Below are positions 7,973 through 14,874 of a stretch of 21,072 bases of DNA, piece after piece. The notes below the pieces were generated by a model. That model had not been told where the DNA came from and searched no databases. It saw only the letters and a program-made list of their open reading frames with translations. The DNA lies in NCBI GenBank assembly GCA_015067125.1, contig SVNB01000016.1:1-21072 (forward strand), given 5' to 3'. The stretch is from Oscillospiraceae bacterium (GTDB taxonomy: Bacteria; Bacillota; Clostridia; Oscillospirales; Ruminococcaceae). Within the stretch, counting starts at the first letter, position 1, and each line of letters starts with the position of its first letter. The position numbers and the translations under genes are program-made.

Positions 7973-10024
7973 TCAGATATTTCCTCTTTTAAGCTTTTCA
8001 AGAAGTACGGAATCTTCCATGTTTACTTTTTGAGTTTGCGGATTAAGGGTTATGGTTTCTCCCTTTCCGTCAAATTTTCTTGTAATAAGTCCCATTTCTT
8101 CCATAATATCAAGGCAAAGGCGCATTTTGCAGGAATCCATGGTGCAGTCTTTGTTCTGGCCCGTTATGCGGCCGAAAAGCACGTCCAGTTCGCCTTTAAA
8201 GCTTGTGCAGTTACGAATAAATCTATATACTGCCGCAAAATCTCCGCGCTCCGGAATATCCTCTTCCGGAACCGGTTCACCGCGTTTGTAACCGTCATAA
8301 AGCAAATTACCGCTGAAAAGTTTTTCCTGGCTTAAAGAAGAAGGTCTTATATCACGGATTTTTACAGAAACCCGCTCTTCGCCGCCGTATTCGCTTACTT
8401 CGCAGGTGGCGGCAACGTCAACAATTTCTCCCTGCGCATAGGGGAATTCCTCTTCCGTTACGCCAAAATAAACCGCATAAAATACCATTCCGGCTTTTTT
8501 AAAGCGCAGACGAAGGTGTTTTCCGTTTCCGATGGGATAGATTCCGTCCACAAGCACTTTACGGAACGCAAAAACCGGAACTTCGTTGGAAGCACCGAAA
8601 GGCTCCAGAAGTTTAAGGGAAGAAATATTGTTCACCGTAAGTTCCGCCGGATCCATAACCTTATCAATTTTTTGAGTATATACCGGCATCTGCAAAAAGT
8701 TTTTTGCGGCAAATTCATTAACCGCCTTGCGGAAGGCATCTATTTTGCCGGATTCAAGGCTCATTCCCGCGGCAAACGGGTGTCCGCCATATCTTGTAAG
8801 ATGTTCCGAAGCATAGCTTACCGCGTCTATCATGGAAAAACCTTCAACGCTTCTGGCAGAACCTCTGGCCTCTTCTCCGTCACGGGAAATAAGAACACAG
8901 GGTTTTCCTGTTCTTTCCACAACTTTGGAACACACAATTCCTATAACGCCGTGGTGCCAGCCTTCTCCGTCAAGAACAACCACCCTGTCGTTAAGAATAT
9001 CCGCTTTTTCCAGGAACATGGCGTCAATATCCGCCGCAATTTCCTGTTCAAGCTGCTGGCGCTGGCGGTTCTGCTCGCAAAGATCAGAAGCCAGCTGCGA
9101 TGCAAGTTCATCGTCTTCTGTGGTAAGAAGCTCCGTAACCTGATAAGCAGAACCAAGCCTTGCCGCGGAATTAAGCTTTGGCGCAATGCCAAAGGCAACC
9201 ATATCCGCGGTAAGATTTTTTCCCGCAAGTCCGGTTTCTTCCAAAAGGGCGCGCAGGCCGTAATTTGTTGTTTCGCTCATAAGGGCAAGTCCCTGGCGCA
9301 CAAGAATTCTGTTTTCTCCGGTCAGCGGAACAATATCCGCCACCGTACCTATGCAGATAAGATCCGCATACTGTTCAATAATACCCCAGCCGTTGTCGTT
9401 TTCCAGTGCGCACACAAGTTTAAACGCAACGCCAACTCCTGCCAGTTCTTTATAAACCGCTTCGCTGTTTTCGTCCTCTCTGTGCGGATCCACAACCGCC
9501 ACTGCATCGGGCAGAATCTCTCTGGGCTTGTGGTGGTCTGTAACAACAACGTCTATTCCAAGAAAAGAAGCATAATCAATTTCGTTGATTGCGGAAACGC
9601 CGTTATCAACGGTTACTATAAGATCCGTTTCTTTAGAAGCTATATAATCTATGGCCCCTTTGTTAAGGCCATAGCCTTCGGTTTCTCTGTCCGGAATATA
9701 ATACCATACGTCGCAGCCGATGGAAGCAAGATAATCATAAAGCAAAACCGTTGCGGTCATACCGTCACAGTCATAGTCGCCGTAAACACAGATGCGTTCG
9801 CCTTCATCAAGCGCTTCGTTTATTCTCTGCACTGCTTTATCCATATCACGATAGGACATGGGGTCGGTAAAAGGTATCTCTTTTGCAATAAACTCCTTTG
9901 CTTTTGCGGGAGTATCTATTCCTCTTGCAACCAAAACTTCGCTTACAAGCGCTGGCACGCCAAGCTCCTCTTCAATATGTTTGGCTTTGCCGGGATTTCC
10001 CTGCATCAATCTCCATTTTTTCAT
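7973..10024 (-). CDS. recJ: Single-stranded-DNA-specific exonuclease RecJ
   Basis: RecJ degrades single-stranded DNA 5' to 3' in recombination and repair. The DHH-family motifs are present in order (numbered from the chosen start): YGDYDCDG (81-88, with Cys where Val is usual), VDNG (139-142), VTDHH (161-165), VDPH, and a later GGHPFAAGM of the DHHA1 domain. With 683 residues it is longer than E. coli RecJ (577) and carries the C-terminal extension common in Bacillota. I chose the third in-frame ATG (10024, MKKWRL) because GGAGG lies eight bases before it. The ATGs at 10051 and 10030 are less well placed, the latter only two bases after that site. It is the first gene of the operon and follows the promoter at 10073-10101. 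Confidence 0.95.
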   Translation of the reverse strand: MKKWRLMQGNPGKAKHIEEELGVPALVSEVLVARGIDTPAKAKEFIAKEIPFTDPMSYRDMDKAVQRINEALDEGERICVYGDYDCDGMTATVLLYDYLASIGCDVWYYIPDRETEGYGLNKGAIDYIASKETDLIVTVDNGVSAINEIDYASFLGIDVVVTDHHKPREILPDAVAVVDPHREDENSEAVYKELAGVGVAFKLVCALENDNGWGIIEQYADLICIGTVADIVPLTGENRILVRQGLALMSETTNYGLRALLEETGLAGKNLTADMVAFGIAPKLNSAARLGSAYQVTELLTTEDDELASQLASDLCEQNRQRQQLEQEIAADIDAMFLEKADILNDRVVVLDGEGWHHGVIGIVCSKVVERTGKPCVLISRDGEEARGSARSVEGFSMIDAVSYASEHLTRYGGHPFAAGMSLESGKIDAFRKAVNEFAAKNFLQMPVYTQKIDKVMDPAELTVNNISSLKLLEPFGASNEVPVFAFRKVLVDGIYPIGNGKHLRLRFKKAGMVFYAVYFGVTEEEFPYAQGEIVDVAATCEVSEYGGEERVSVKIRDIRPSSLSQEKLFSGNLLYDGYKRGEPVPEEDIPERGDFAAVYRFIRNCTSFKGELDVLFGRITGQNKDCTMDSCKMRLCLDIMEEMGLITRKFDGKGETITLNPQTQKVNMEDSVLLEKLKRGNI

Positions 10025-10072
10025 TCCCATAACCTCCGCAAAAACACTCATCCATTATAATATATTTAAATA

Positions 10073-10101
10073 ATTATAGCACTCTGCCCTTTCTTTTTCA
10101 A
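10073..10101 (-). promoter_or_regulatory. Promoter of the recJ-relA operon (extended -10)
   Basis: On the minus strand TTGAAA (10096-10101) and TATAAT (10073-10078) are spaced by exactly 17 bases, and a TG dinucleotide one base before the -10 makes it an extended -10. It lies about 50 bases upstream of the chosen recJ start and just downstream of the terminator of the preceding gene. It is therefore the expected main start of the long minus-strand operon, near 10066. Confidence 0.85.
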
Positions 10102-10135
10102 TGGAAAGTTATAAAAAACCATTTTTTTCGCGCAC

Positions 10136-10166
10136 AAAAAAATCCCGCAGATTTTTCTGCGGGATT
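10136..10166 (-). terminator. Intrinsic terminator of the acidic membrane protein gene
   Basis: Read on the minus strand, an 11-base perfect stem (arms 10156-10166 and 10141-10151) with a four-base loop is followed at once by a run of seven T (10136-10142 on the complement). It begins nine bases after the stop codon at 10175. There is no T run in the other direction, so it acts only on minus-strand transcripts and insulates recJ from this gene. Confidence 0.9.
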
Positions 10167-10174
10167 CAAACAAA

Positions 10175-11491
10175 TCAATCGTTTTCTTCCAAAGGTTCTT
10201 CGGGATTTTCTCCTTCGGCCGTTTCGCCTTCCAAATTTTCTTCGGGCATATTTTCCAGCTGCTGGTTTATCTGCTCCTGCTGAAGAGCATCATAATCAAA
10301 ATACTGGGTCTGGTTAAGGGACTGTACGTCAGAAACTTCCAGGTCATCCGGAAGTTCATCTGCAGGAATACTTCTTACGGATTTTATCACGTATGTTTTA
10401 TAAGCGATTTTTTCAAGATCGTAATAAAGATATTTATCTGGCACGGATTCGTAATCTCCGCCTTCGCTTACGTTCCAAAGGGTTGTGGGCGCAACGTAAC
10501 CGGCAATAAGAGTATAAATATCTCCGTTTTTATTGATATCCACGACTTTCGGAACATAAATCGCGGTCTGTCCCATAATCGGAACAGAATACGTTCCGGT
10601 TTCTTCGTCATAAAGATAGCTGAATTCGTATCCTTCCGCAAAGGTCTGGTGTTTAAGGGTAACCGCATTGCCATAAAGGCTTTTTGCCGCAACGTCAAGG
10701 TCCGATGCCGGAACAATAAGCATACCCATTTCGTCATAAGCATATTTTGTGCGGTTTTCCAAAAGTGTGGACCAAAGCGCGGTTTTAAGAACAAATACTT
10801 CGTCCAGCTGGGCTGGGTCATCAAAGGTTGCGGGGTCAAGCATCAAAAGCGGATATATTTTCCATTCAAACGCTTCTTTCTGGCTTGTATTATCAAGTAT
10901 TCTTGCTCCAAGGTTAAAAAGCAGAGAGCAAACAGAAACAGCGCCCACCGCCGCAAGCGCAATAAGCACCGCTCCGATGGTTGCTACGTATTTATGTTTT
11001 CTTTTTTTGTTTATAATTTTTTGGGCTCTGGGAAAAAGAACCTTTTTCTGTTTTTTTGGTGCTTCTTCCGCTTCTTTATTCTCTTCGTTCAGGGGTTCTT
11101 CCGCATTATCCTCCGGTTCTGTTTCGGTTTCGGCTTTTGCTTCTTCGTCCTCTGCGTGCTCAAAAGAATCTTTTGCGTGCTCGTCGGCGTTTTCTTCGTG
11201 CTCAAAAGTTTCCTCCGGATTATTTTCTTCTTCCGGTTCCTCTTTTATAGCAACAATTTCGCTTCCGGTATCAAGCGCAACAACCTCTGTAATAACAAAT
11301 CCGGGGTCTGCTTCTTCAGAAACCGCAAGAATATCCGGGCCTTTTTCCGCTTTTTTTCTTCCGCGTTTTTTGCCTTTTTCAGAAACCGCAATTTCCTCTT
11401 CTTCGCTGAAAAATCCTGCAAAGCTATCCTCTATTTCGTTTTCCGGAAATTTTTCTTCCGGCTGATTCCAGCCATTATTTTTATCAGACAT
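10175..11491 (-). CDS. Acidic single-pass membrane protein of unknown function
   Basis: The ATG at 11491 is chosen because AAAGGA lies seven bases upstream; an ATG five codons earlier has none. The 438-residue protein has three parts. Residues 1-150 are a low-complexity cytoplasmic region dominated by Glu, Ala, Asp and Asn, with a short basic patch (KGKKRGRKKAEKG). A second basic segment (KKQKKVLFPRAQKIINKKRK) precedes one membrane helix at about 169-192. About 245 residues follow that should lie outside the cell, with an acidic Gln/Glu-rich end. The outer part mentions no catalytic motif I recognise, but it looks folded, with many aromatic and Tyr residues and no Cys. The positive charge before the helix supports an N-in orientation. 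It is transcribed alone. A cell-envelope role is plausible; nothing more specific can be supported. Confidence 0.85.
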   Translation of the reverse strand: MSDKNNGWNQPEEKFPENEIEDSFAGFFSEEEEIAVSEKGKKRGRKKAEKGPDILAVSEEADPGFVITEVVALDTGSEIVAIKEEPEEENNPEETFEHEENADEHAKDSFEHAEDEEAKAETETEPEDNAEEPLNEENKEAEEAPKKQKKVLFPRAQKIINKKRKHKYVATIGAVLIALAAVGAVSVCSLLFNLGARILDNTSQKEAFEWKIYPLLMLDPATFDDPAQLDEVFVLKTALWSTLLENRTKYAYDEMGMLIVPASDLDVAAKSLYGNAVTLKHQTFAEGYEFSYLYDEETGTYSVPIMGQTAIYVPKVVDINKNGDIYTLIAGYVAPTTLWNVSEGGDYESVPDKYLYYDLEKIAYKTYVIKSVRSIPADELPDDLEVSDVQSLNQTQYFDYDALQQEQINQQLENMPEENLEGETAEGENPEEPLEEND

Positions 11492-11544
11492 AATTTTTCC
11501 TTTCATATATAAAGCGTTTTTTCGCTTTTTGCCTTTGTTTTCAA

Positions 11545-11587
11545 ATTATACCAAGATAATAATACCAAAAAACGCAGATTTACACAA
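11545..11587 (-). promoter_or_regulatory. Candidate promoter(s) for the acidic membrane protein gene
   Basis: On the minus strand TTGTGT (11582-11587) and TATTAT (11559-11564) are 17 bases apart. A second, perfect TATAAT sits at 11545-11550 but has no good -35 partner. Either could start the gene 50-70 bases upstream of its ATG. The rest of the 225-base gap is AT-rich and holds the divergent promoter at 11662-11690. Confidence 0.5.
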
Positions 11588-11661
11588 GTGGATAAATAAA
11601 TGTTTACATTATTTTTAAATTTATCCGGTGCTTTTTTGGCAAACATATGTTCAAAAAATAA

Positions 11662-11690
11662 TTGCACAAATATATTTGTTGTTATATAAT
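11662..11690 (+). promoter_or_regulatory. Promoter of the DUF1624-SLOG-MBL-DUF3006 operon
   Basis: TTGCAC (11662-11667) and a perfect TATAAT (11685-11690) are separated by 17 bases. The predicted start near 11697 leaves a leader of about 20 bases before the ATG at 11717, holding little more than the AAAGGAGG ribosome binding site. Confidence 0.8.
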
Positions 11691-11716
11691 GGTTAACATA
11701 AAAGGAGGTGCTTTTT

Positions 11717-12472
11717 ATGGCAAAACGCAGCGGAAGAATTTATTTTCTTGATGAACTTCGCGCCCTTGCGCTTATCGGAATGATAATCTATCATGCGGCC
11801 TATGATTTATATGCGATATTCGGCCTTGATTTTAATTTTTACTCCACCGGATGGGATACCCTGCAAATGGCCGTTTGCTGCACTTTTATTATTATAGCCG
11901 GCATTTCTTCCCGCCTTACCAAAAACGCGCTTAAACACGGCCTTGTGGTTTTTGGCGCCGGAATGCTTATGACCCTTGGCACATTCTTTTTTATGCCCGA
12001 CCAGATTATCTGGTTCGGCGTTCTGCATTTTCTTGGAATTTCCATGATGATCTATTATCTTATCAGAAAATCCGTGAACAAATGCAGTGCGCTTATCGGC
12101 GCCGTTTTTTCCTTTGCCGCATATCTGTGCTTCTACGGAATTCAGCGCGGAACCATACTTTTCGGCAGCGTGGAAGTTCCTTCCAATCTTTACTTTTCAA
12201 AATTCCTTGCGATTTTCGGTTTTCCCGGCGGCGGGTTCCGCTCTGCGGATTATTTTCCGCTTTTGCCATGGTTTTTTCTTTTCCTTTTCGGCTGCTTTAT
12301 CGGCAAATGGTTTAAAGAAAGAAAAATTCCGGATTTTATGATGAACAAACACAGCGATTTTCTCTGCTCCATAGGTTCCAACACCCTTGCGATCTATATA
12401 GTGCATCAGCCTGTTATCTACGGCCTTCTTTATGCGTTTTTCTGGGTAATAGAGAAAGGAAGCGCCGTATGA
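11717..12472 (+). CDS. DUF1624 / heparan-alpha-glucosaminide N-acetyltransferase-like membrane protein
   Basis: The 251-residue protein begins with YFLDELRALALIGMII followed by YHAAYDL, the signature of the DUF1624 family, which is related to membrane acyltransferases that carry an acyl group across the bilayer to a sugar or polymer. The conserved His in YHAAYDL is present, and near the C terminus there is IYIVHQPVIYG, also typical. About seven hydrophobic helices can be drawn (roughly 12-32, 46-65, 70-92, 96-116, 120-138, 178-198, 215-240), so it is an integral membrane protein. The ATG at 11717 has AAAGGAGG eight bases upstream; a GTG three codons earlier falls inside that site and was rejected. 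The stop overlaps the next gene as ATGA. The acceptor is unknown. Confidence 0.85.
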   Translation: MAKRSGRIYFLDELRALALIGMIIYHAAYDLYAIFGLDFNFYSTGWDTLQMAVCCTFIIIAGISSRLTKNALKHGLVVFGAGMLMTLGTFFFMPDQIIWFGVLHFLGISMMIYYLIRKSVNKCSALIGAVFSFAAYLCFYGIQRGTILFGSVEVPSNLYFSKFLAIFGFPGGGFRSADYFPLLPWFFLFLFGCFIGKWFKERKIPDFMMNKHSDFLCSIGSNTLAIYIVHQPVIYGLLYAFFWVIEKGSAV

Positions 12473-12972
12473 ACACAGAAAGCACCTGTTGTTTTACCGG
12501 CCCGCGTTCTCCGCGCCTGCCCATGAACGGAAACGAATATTCCGCAGAAATAGCCGCACTTAAAACAGAAATCCGCCGGGCGGTTTTCGAGGCCTATTAT
12601 GACGGTTTTCGGTTTTTTATGAGCGGCATGGCCGAAGGTTTTGATGTTTTTGCGGCAGAGGCTGTTCTGGAACTTAAAAAGGAATACGAAGGAATTTTTC
12701 TTGTGGCTGTTCTTCCCTATTCCGATGCTCCAAAGCGCCATTCCGCCGCAACCTGCCGCAGAATGGAAAATATTATGCAAAATGCAGATTTTGTTTACAG
12801 CCTTGGCGAAGCCCATATTCCCGGGTGCGAACTTCGGCGCAACAAATATATGGTGGAAAATTCAAGCCGGATAATCGGTTATTATAACGGCCTTTCTTCC
12901 GGCACCGCCCATTGCTGGAACTATGCCCTGGAAAAAGGCCTTGAAACGGTGAATCTTTATGAAAGCGTATAA
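12469..12972 (+). CDS. SLOG family protein (DUF1273, YpsA-like)
   Basis: The 167-residue cytoplasmic protein has the nucleotide-binding Rossmann layout of the SLOG/DUF1273 group: CCFTGPRSPRLP (7-18), MSGMAEGFDVFAAEAVLEL (51-69), LVAVLPY (78-84) and a C-terminal MVENSSRIIGYYNG (128-141) followed by SGTAHCWNYALEKG. The family is distantly related to DprA and to LOG proteins and is thought to bind a nucleotide or nucleotide-derived ligand. Bacillus YpsA has been linked to cell division. Its ATG overlaps the previous stop (ATGA), and its end overlaps the next gene by 14 bases, so expression of all three is coupled. The ligand is unknown. Confidence 0.85.
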   Translation: MNTESTCCFTGPRSPRLPMNGNEYSAEIAALKTEIRRAVFEAYYDGFRFFMSGMAEGFDVFAAEAVLELKKEYEGIFLVAVLPYSDAPKRHSAATCRRMENIMQNADFVYSLGEAHIPGCELRRNKYMVENSSRIIGYYNGLSSGTAHCWNYALEKGLETVNLYESV

Positions 12973-13879
12973 ACCCGGCGGACTTTTTGCCGCCCTTTTT
13001 GCAATAATTATTATTTTTATGAGCGCCGCCCTTTACGAAAGCGGCTTTATTACAGAAGAATTTTATCTTCGGCTTATTTCCGCAGTGGATACGGAAGCGG
13101 TTTTTGAATCCCACGAACTGGAAGTTCATTTTATCGACGTGGGCCAGGCGGAATGTATTCTTATAAAAGCTCCGGAAAAGAACGTGCTTATTGATGCCGG
13201 AGAAATCGGCTGCGGAAACGAAATAACCAACCATCTTCATGCAAACGGAGTCTTTTCAATAGATATTTTTATTACAACACATCCGCATTCCGACCACATA
13301 GGTTCCGCAGAGCACATTCTTAAAAAATTCCCGGTGGCAGAGGTAATAATGCCGTATATTCCGGAAGAATATATTCCCACCACCGCCCTTTTTGAAGATT
13401 TCCTCGTTGCTCTGGAAAAAGAAAACTGTTCCGTTTCATACGCAAAACCCGGAAACACCTATGACCTCGGCGGCCCGGTGCTCAAAATTCTTGCTCCCGA
13501 TGGCGATCTTGGCGATAATCTTAATAACTATTCCGTGGTTACAAAACTTGTTTATGAAGAAACTTCATTCCTCTTCACCGGAGATATAGAAAAAGAAGCT
13601 GAAGAAGCGATTCTTGCTTTGGAAGAAGATATTTCCTGCACGGTATATAACGCCGCCCATCACGGAAGCTCCACTTCCAACACCTATGCTTTTCTTGCGG
13701 CTGCCGCACCGGAATACGCTGCCGTTTCCTGCGGACTTAACAACGATTACGGCCACCCGCACAGAGAAGTTGTTTCTTCTTTTAAAGAACTTGGCATAAA
13801 ATATTTCCGCACAGATTATGACGGGGATGTCATTTTTGGTTCCGATGGGGAAAACATTTATATAACCACTTCAAAGTAA
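12959..13879 (+). CDS. Membrane-anchored ComEC-like metallo-beta-lactamase-fold protein
   Basis: Residues 8-26 form one hydrophobic helix, a signal anchor or signal peptide, so the rest of the 306 residues should be outside the membrane. The enzyme domain starts at LEVHFIDVGQAECILIK (54-70) and has the ComEC/Rec2-type metal site: His108, His110, Asp112 and His113 in TTHPHSDH, Asp209 in FTGD, His234-His235 in AAHHGSSTSN, and His266/His268 in GHPHRE. In ComEC this domain is proposed to degrade one strand of incoming DNA; standalone secreted versions are common in Bacillota and mostly uncharacterised. It is followed by a DUF3006 gene, a frequent partner. The start overlaps the SLOG gene by 14 bases, with a modest GGTGA site seven bases upstream. 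Confidence 0.88.
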   Translation: MKAYKPGGLFAALFAIIIIFMSAALYESGFITEEFYLRLISAVDTEAVFESHELEVHFIDVGQAECILIKAPEKNVLIDAGEIGCGNEITNHLHANGVFSIDIFITTHPHSDHIGSAEHILKKFPVAEVIMPYIPEEYIPTTALFEDFLVALEKENCSVSYAKPGNTYDLGGPVLKILAPDGDLGDNLNNYSVVTKLVYEETSFLFTGDIEKEAEEAILALEEDISCTVYNAAHHGSSTSNTYAFLAAAAPEYAAVSCGLNNDYGHPHREVVSSFKELGIKYFRTDYDGDVIFGSDGENIYITTSK

Positions 13880-13889
13880 GGTGATATAT

Positions 13890-14111
13890 ATGAAAATTTA
13901 TATTCTGGACAGAACGGAAGAAAACTCGGCTTTGCTCGAAGATCCGGAAGGAACGGTAATTTCCGTTCCAAAAGAACTTCTTCCGACAAACGCAAAAGAC
14001 GGCGACTGTTTTTGCCTTGAAAACGAAAAATTTGTTTTTCTTGAAGAAGAAACAAAAAAACGCCGCAAAAGCATTTCTGCCCTTCTTTTCGGCCTTATAA
14101 GCAAAAACTGA
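13890..14111 (+). CDS. DUF3006 family protein
   Basis: This 73-residue protein begins MKIYILDRTEENSALLED and continues with ISVPKELLP and AKDGDCF, which is the DUF3006 pattern (a short beta-rich domain, then a charged Lys/Arg/Glu stretch). DUF3006 genes very often follow ComEC-like lactamase-fold genes, as here, with ten bases between stop and start. The ATG at 13890 has AAGGTGAT six bases upstream; a GTG three codons earlier is part of that site. Its biochemical role is not known. It is the last gene of the four-gene unit. No convincing terminator follows, only an AT palindrome. Confidence 0.82.
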   Translation: MKIYILDRTEENSALLEDPEGTVISVPKELLPTNAKDGDCFCLENEKFVFLEEETKKRRKSISALLFGLISKN

Positions 14112-14163
14112 AAAAGCTTTTTTCTTTTATAATTTTCATCACAAACCCCACACCATGCGATGA

Positions 14164-14169
14164 TATAAT
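14164..14169 (+). promoter_or_regulatory. Possible -10 box of the two-component operon
   Basis: A perfect TATAAT lies 33 bases before the response regulator ATG. No acceptable -35 hexamer is found 15-19 bases upstream, where the sequence is C/A-rich (ACAAACCCCACACC). If this is the promoter it probably needs an activator, possibly the response regulator itself. This is weak evidence. Confidence 0.4.
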
Positions 14170-14202
14170 CCGGTAAGAAGCTTATGAAAGGAAGTCTTTT
14201 AA

Positions 14203-14874
14203 ATGAGCAGGATTCTTATTGTTGATGACGAACTGCGTGTTCGCGATCTTATCAAAAAATACGCAAAATTCGAAGGCTATGAGGTAAGCGAAGCCGGCAC
14301 CGGTCTTCAGGCTCTGGAACTTTGCAAAAATCACGAATTTGATATAATAATCATGGACGTTATGATGCCGGAACTTGACGGTTTTTCCGCCTGCAAGGAA
14401 ATCCGAAAATTTTCCAACGTTCCCATCATCATGCTTTCTGCCCGCGGCGAAGAATACGACAGAGTCCACGGTTTCGAATCCGGCGTTGATGATTACGTTG
14501 TAAAACCATTTTCTCCAAAAGAGCTTATGATGCGCATAGGCGCTATTTTAAAGCGCGGAGGCATCTCTGTTCCGGAAGCAAAAGCCGTATATCAGTATAA
14601 AGGACTGGTGGTGGATTTTACCGGCCGCCTTGTAACCGTTGACGGAAAAAGAGTCGATATGTCCCCAAGGGAATACGAACTTTTCTTCTTTCTTGTTAAA
14701 AACCGCGGAATCGCCCTTTCCCGCGAAAAGCTTATAAACGAAGTATGGGGATATGATTTTCTTGGTGACGACCGAACCATCGATACACATATAAAACAGC
14801 TGCGCAAAATACTTGGCCCATACAGCAGCTGCATTTCCACCTTAAGAGGAGTTGGCTATCGTTTTGACGACTGA
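14203..14874 (+). CDS. OmpR/PhoB-family response regulator
   Basis: The 223-residue protein has a receiver domain (1-118) with the acidic pocket DDE (8-10), phospho-acceptor Asp52 in IIMDVMMPELDG, Ser79 in MLSAR and Lys101 in VVKPFSP. A winged-helix DNA-binding domain (about 130-223) has SPREYELFFFLVKNRG, REKLINEVWGYDF, RTIDTHIKQLRKIL and STLRGVGYRF. Both halves are complete, so it should act as a phosphorylation-dependent transcription factor. AAAGGAAG lies eight bases before the ATG. The last codons overlap the start of the sensor kinase gene, so the pair is coupled. Target genes are not evident from the window. Confidence 0.95.
   Translation: MSRILIVDDELRVRDLIKKYAKFEGYEVSEAGTGLQALELCKNHEFDIIIMDVMMPELDGFSACKEIRKFSNVPIIMLSARGEEYDRVHGFESGVDDYVVKPFSPKELMMRIGAILKRGGISVPEAKAVYQYKGLVVDFTGRLVTVDGKRVDMSPREYELFFFLVKNRGIALSREKLINEVWGYDFLGDDRTIDTHIKQLRKILGPYSSCISTLRGVGYRFDD

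Noticed and set aside
5765..8335. Very long plus-strand open frame (856 codons) opposite relA
   Set aside because: The opposite strand encodes an unmistakable Rel protein with all domains. The plus frame is Phe/His/Asn-rich and motif-free, a typical shadow.
10025..10051. Upstream ATG at 10051 as the recJ start
   Set aside because: It lies only about 15 bases after the predicted transcription start without a Shine-Dalgarno site, while the ATG at 10024 has GGAGG at the ideal distance and the usual MKKWRL beginning.
8516..10060. Plus-strand open frame (514 codons) opposite recJ
   Set aside because: Antisense to recJ, with no family resemblance and no start signal.
10850..11450. Repetitive Glu/Asp-coding stretches of the acidic membrane protein, considered as tandem DNA repeats
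   Set aside because: The repetition is in amino-acid composition only; no regular repeat unit of DNA or protein could be defined.
11511..11530. Small AAAGCG/CGCTTT hairpin in the leader of the acidic membrane protein gene
   Set aside because: Six pairs, half of them A-T, with a six-T loop. It is too weak for a terminator and shows no riboswitch-like structure.
14111..14124. GAAAAAGCTTTTTTC palindrome after the DUF3006 gene, considered as a terminator
   Set aside because: It is nearly all A/T with no loop, so a stable hairpin is not expected.
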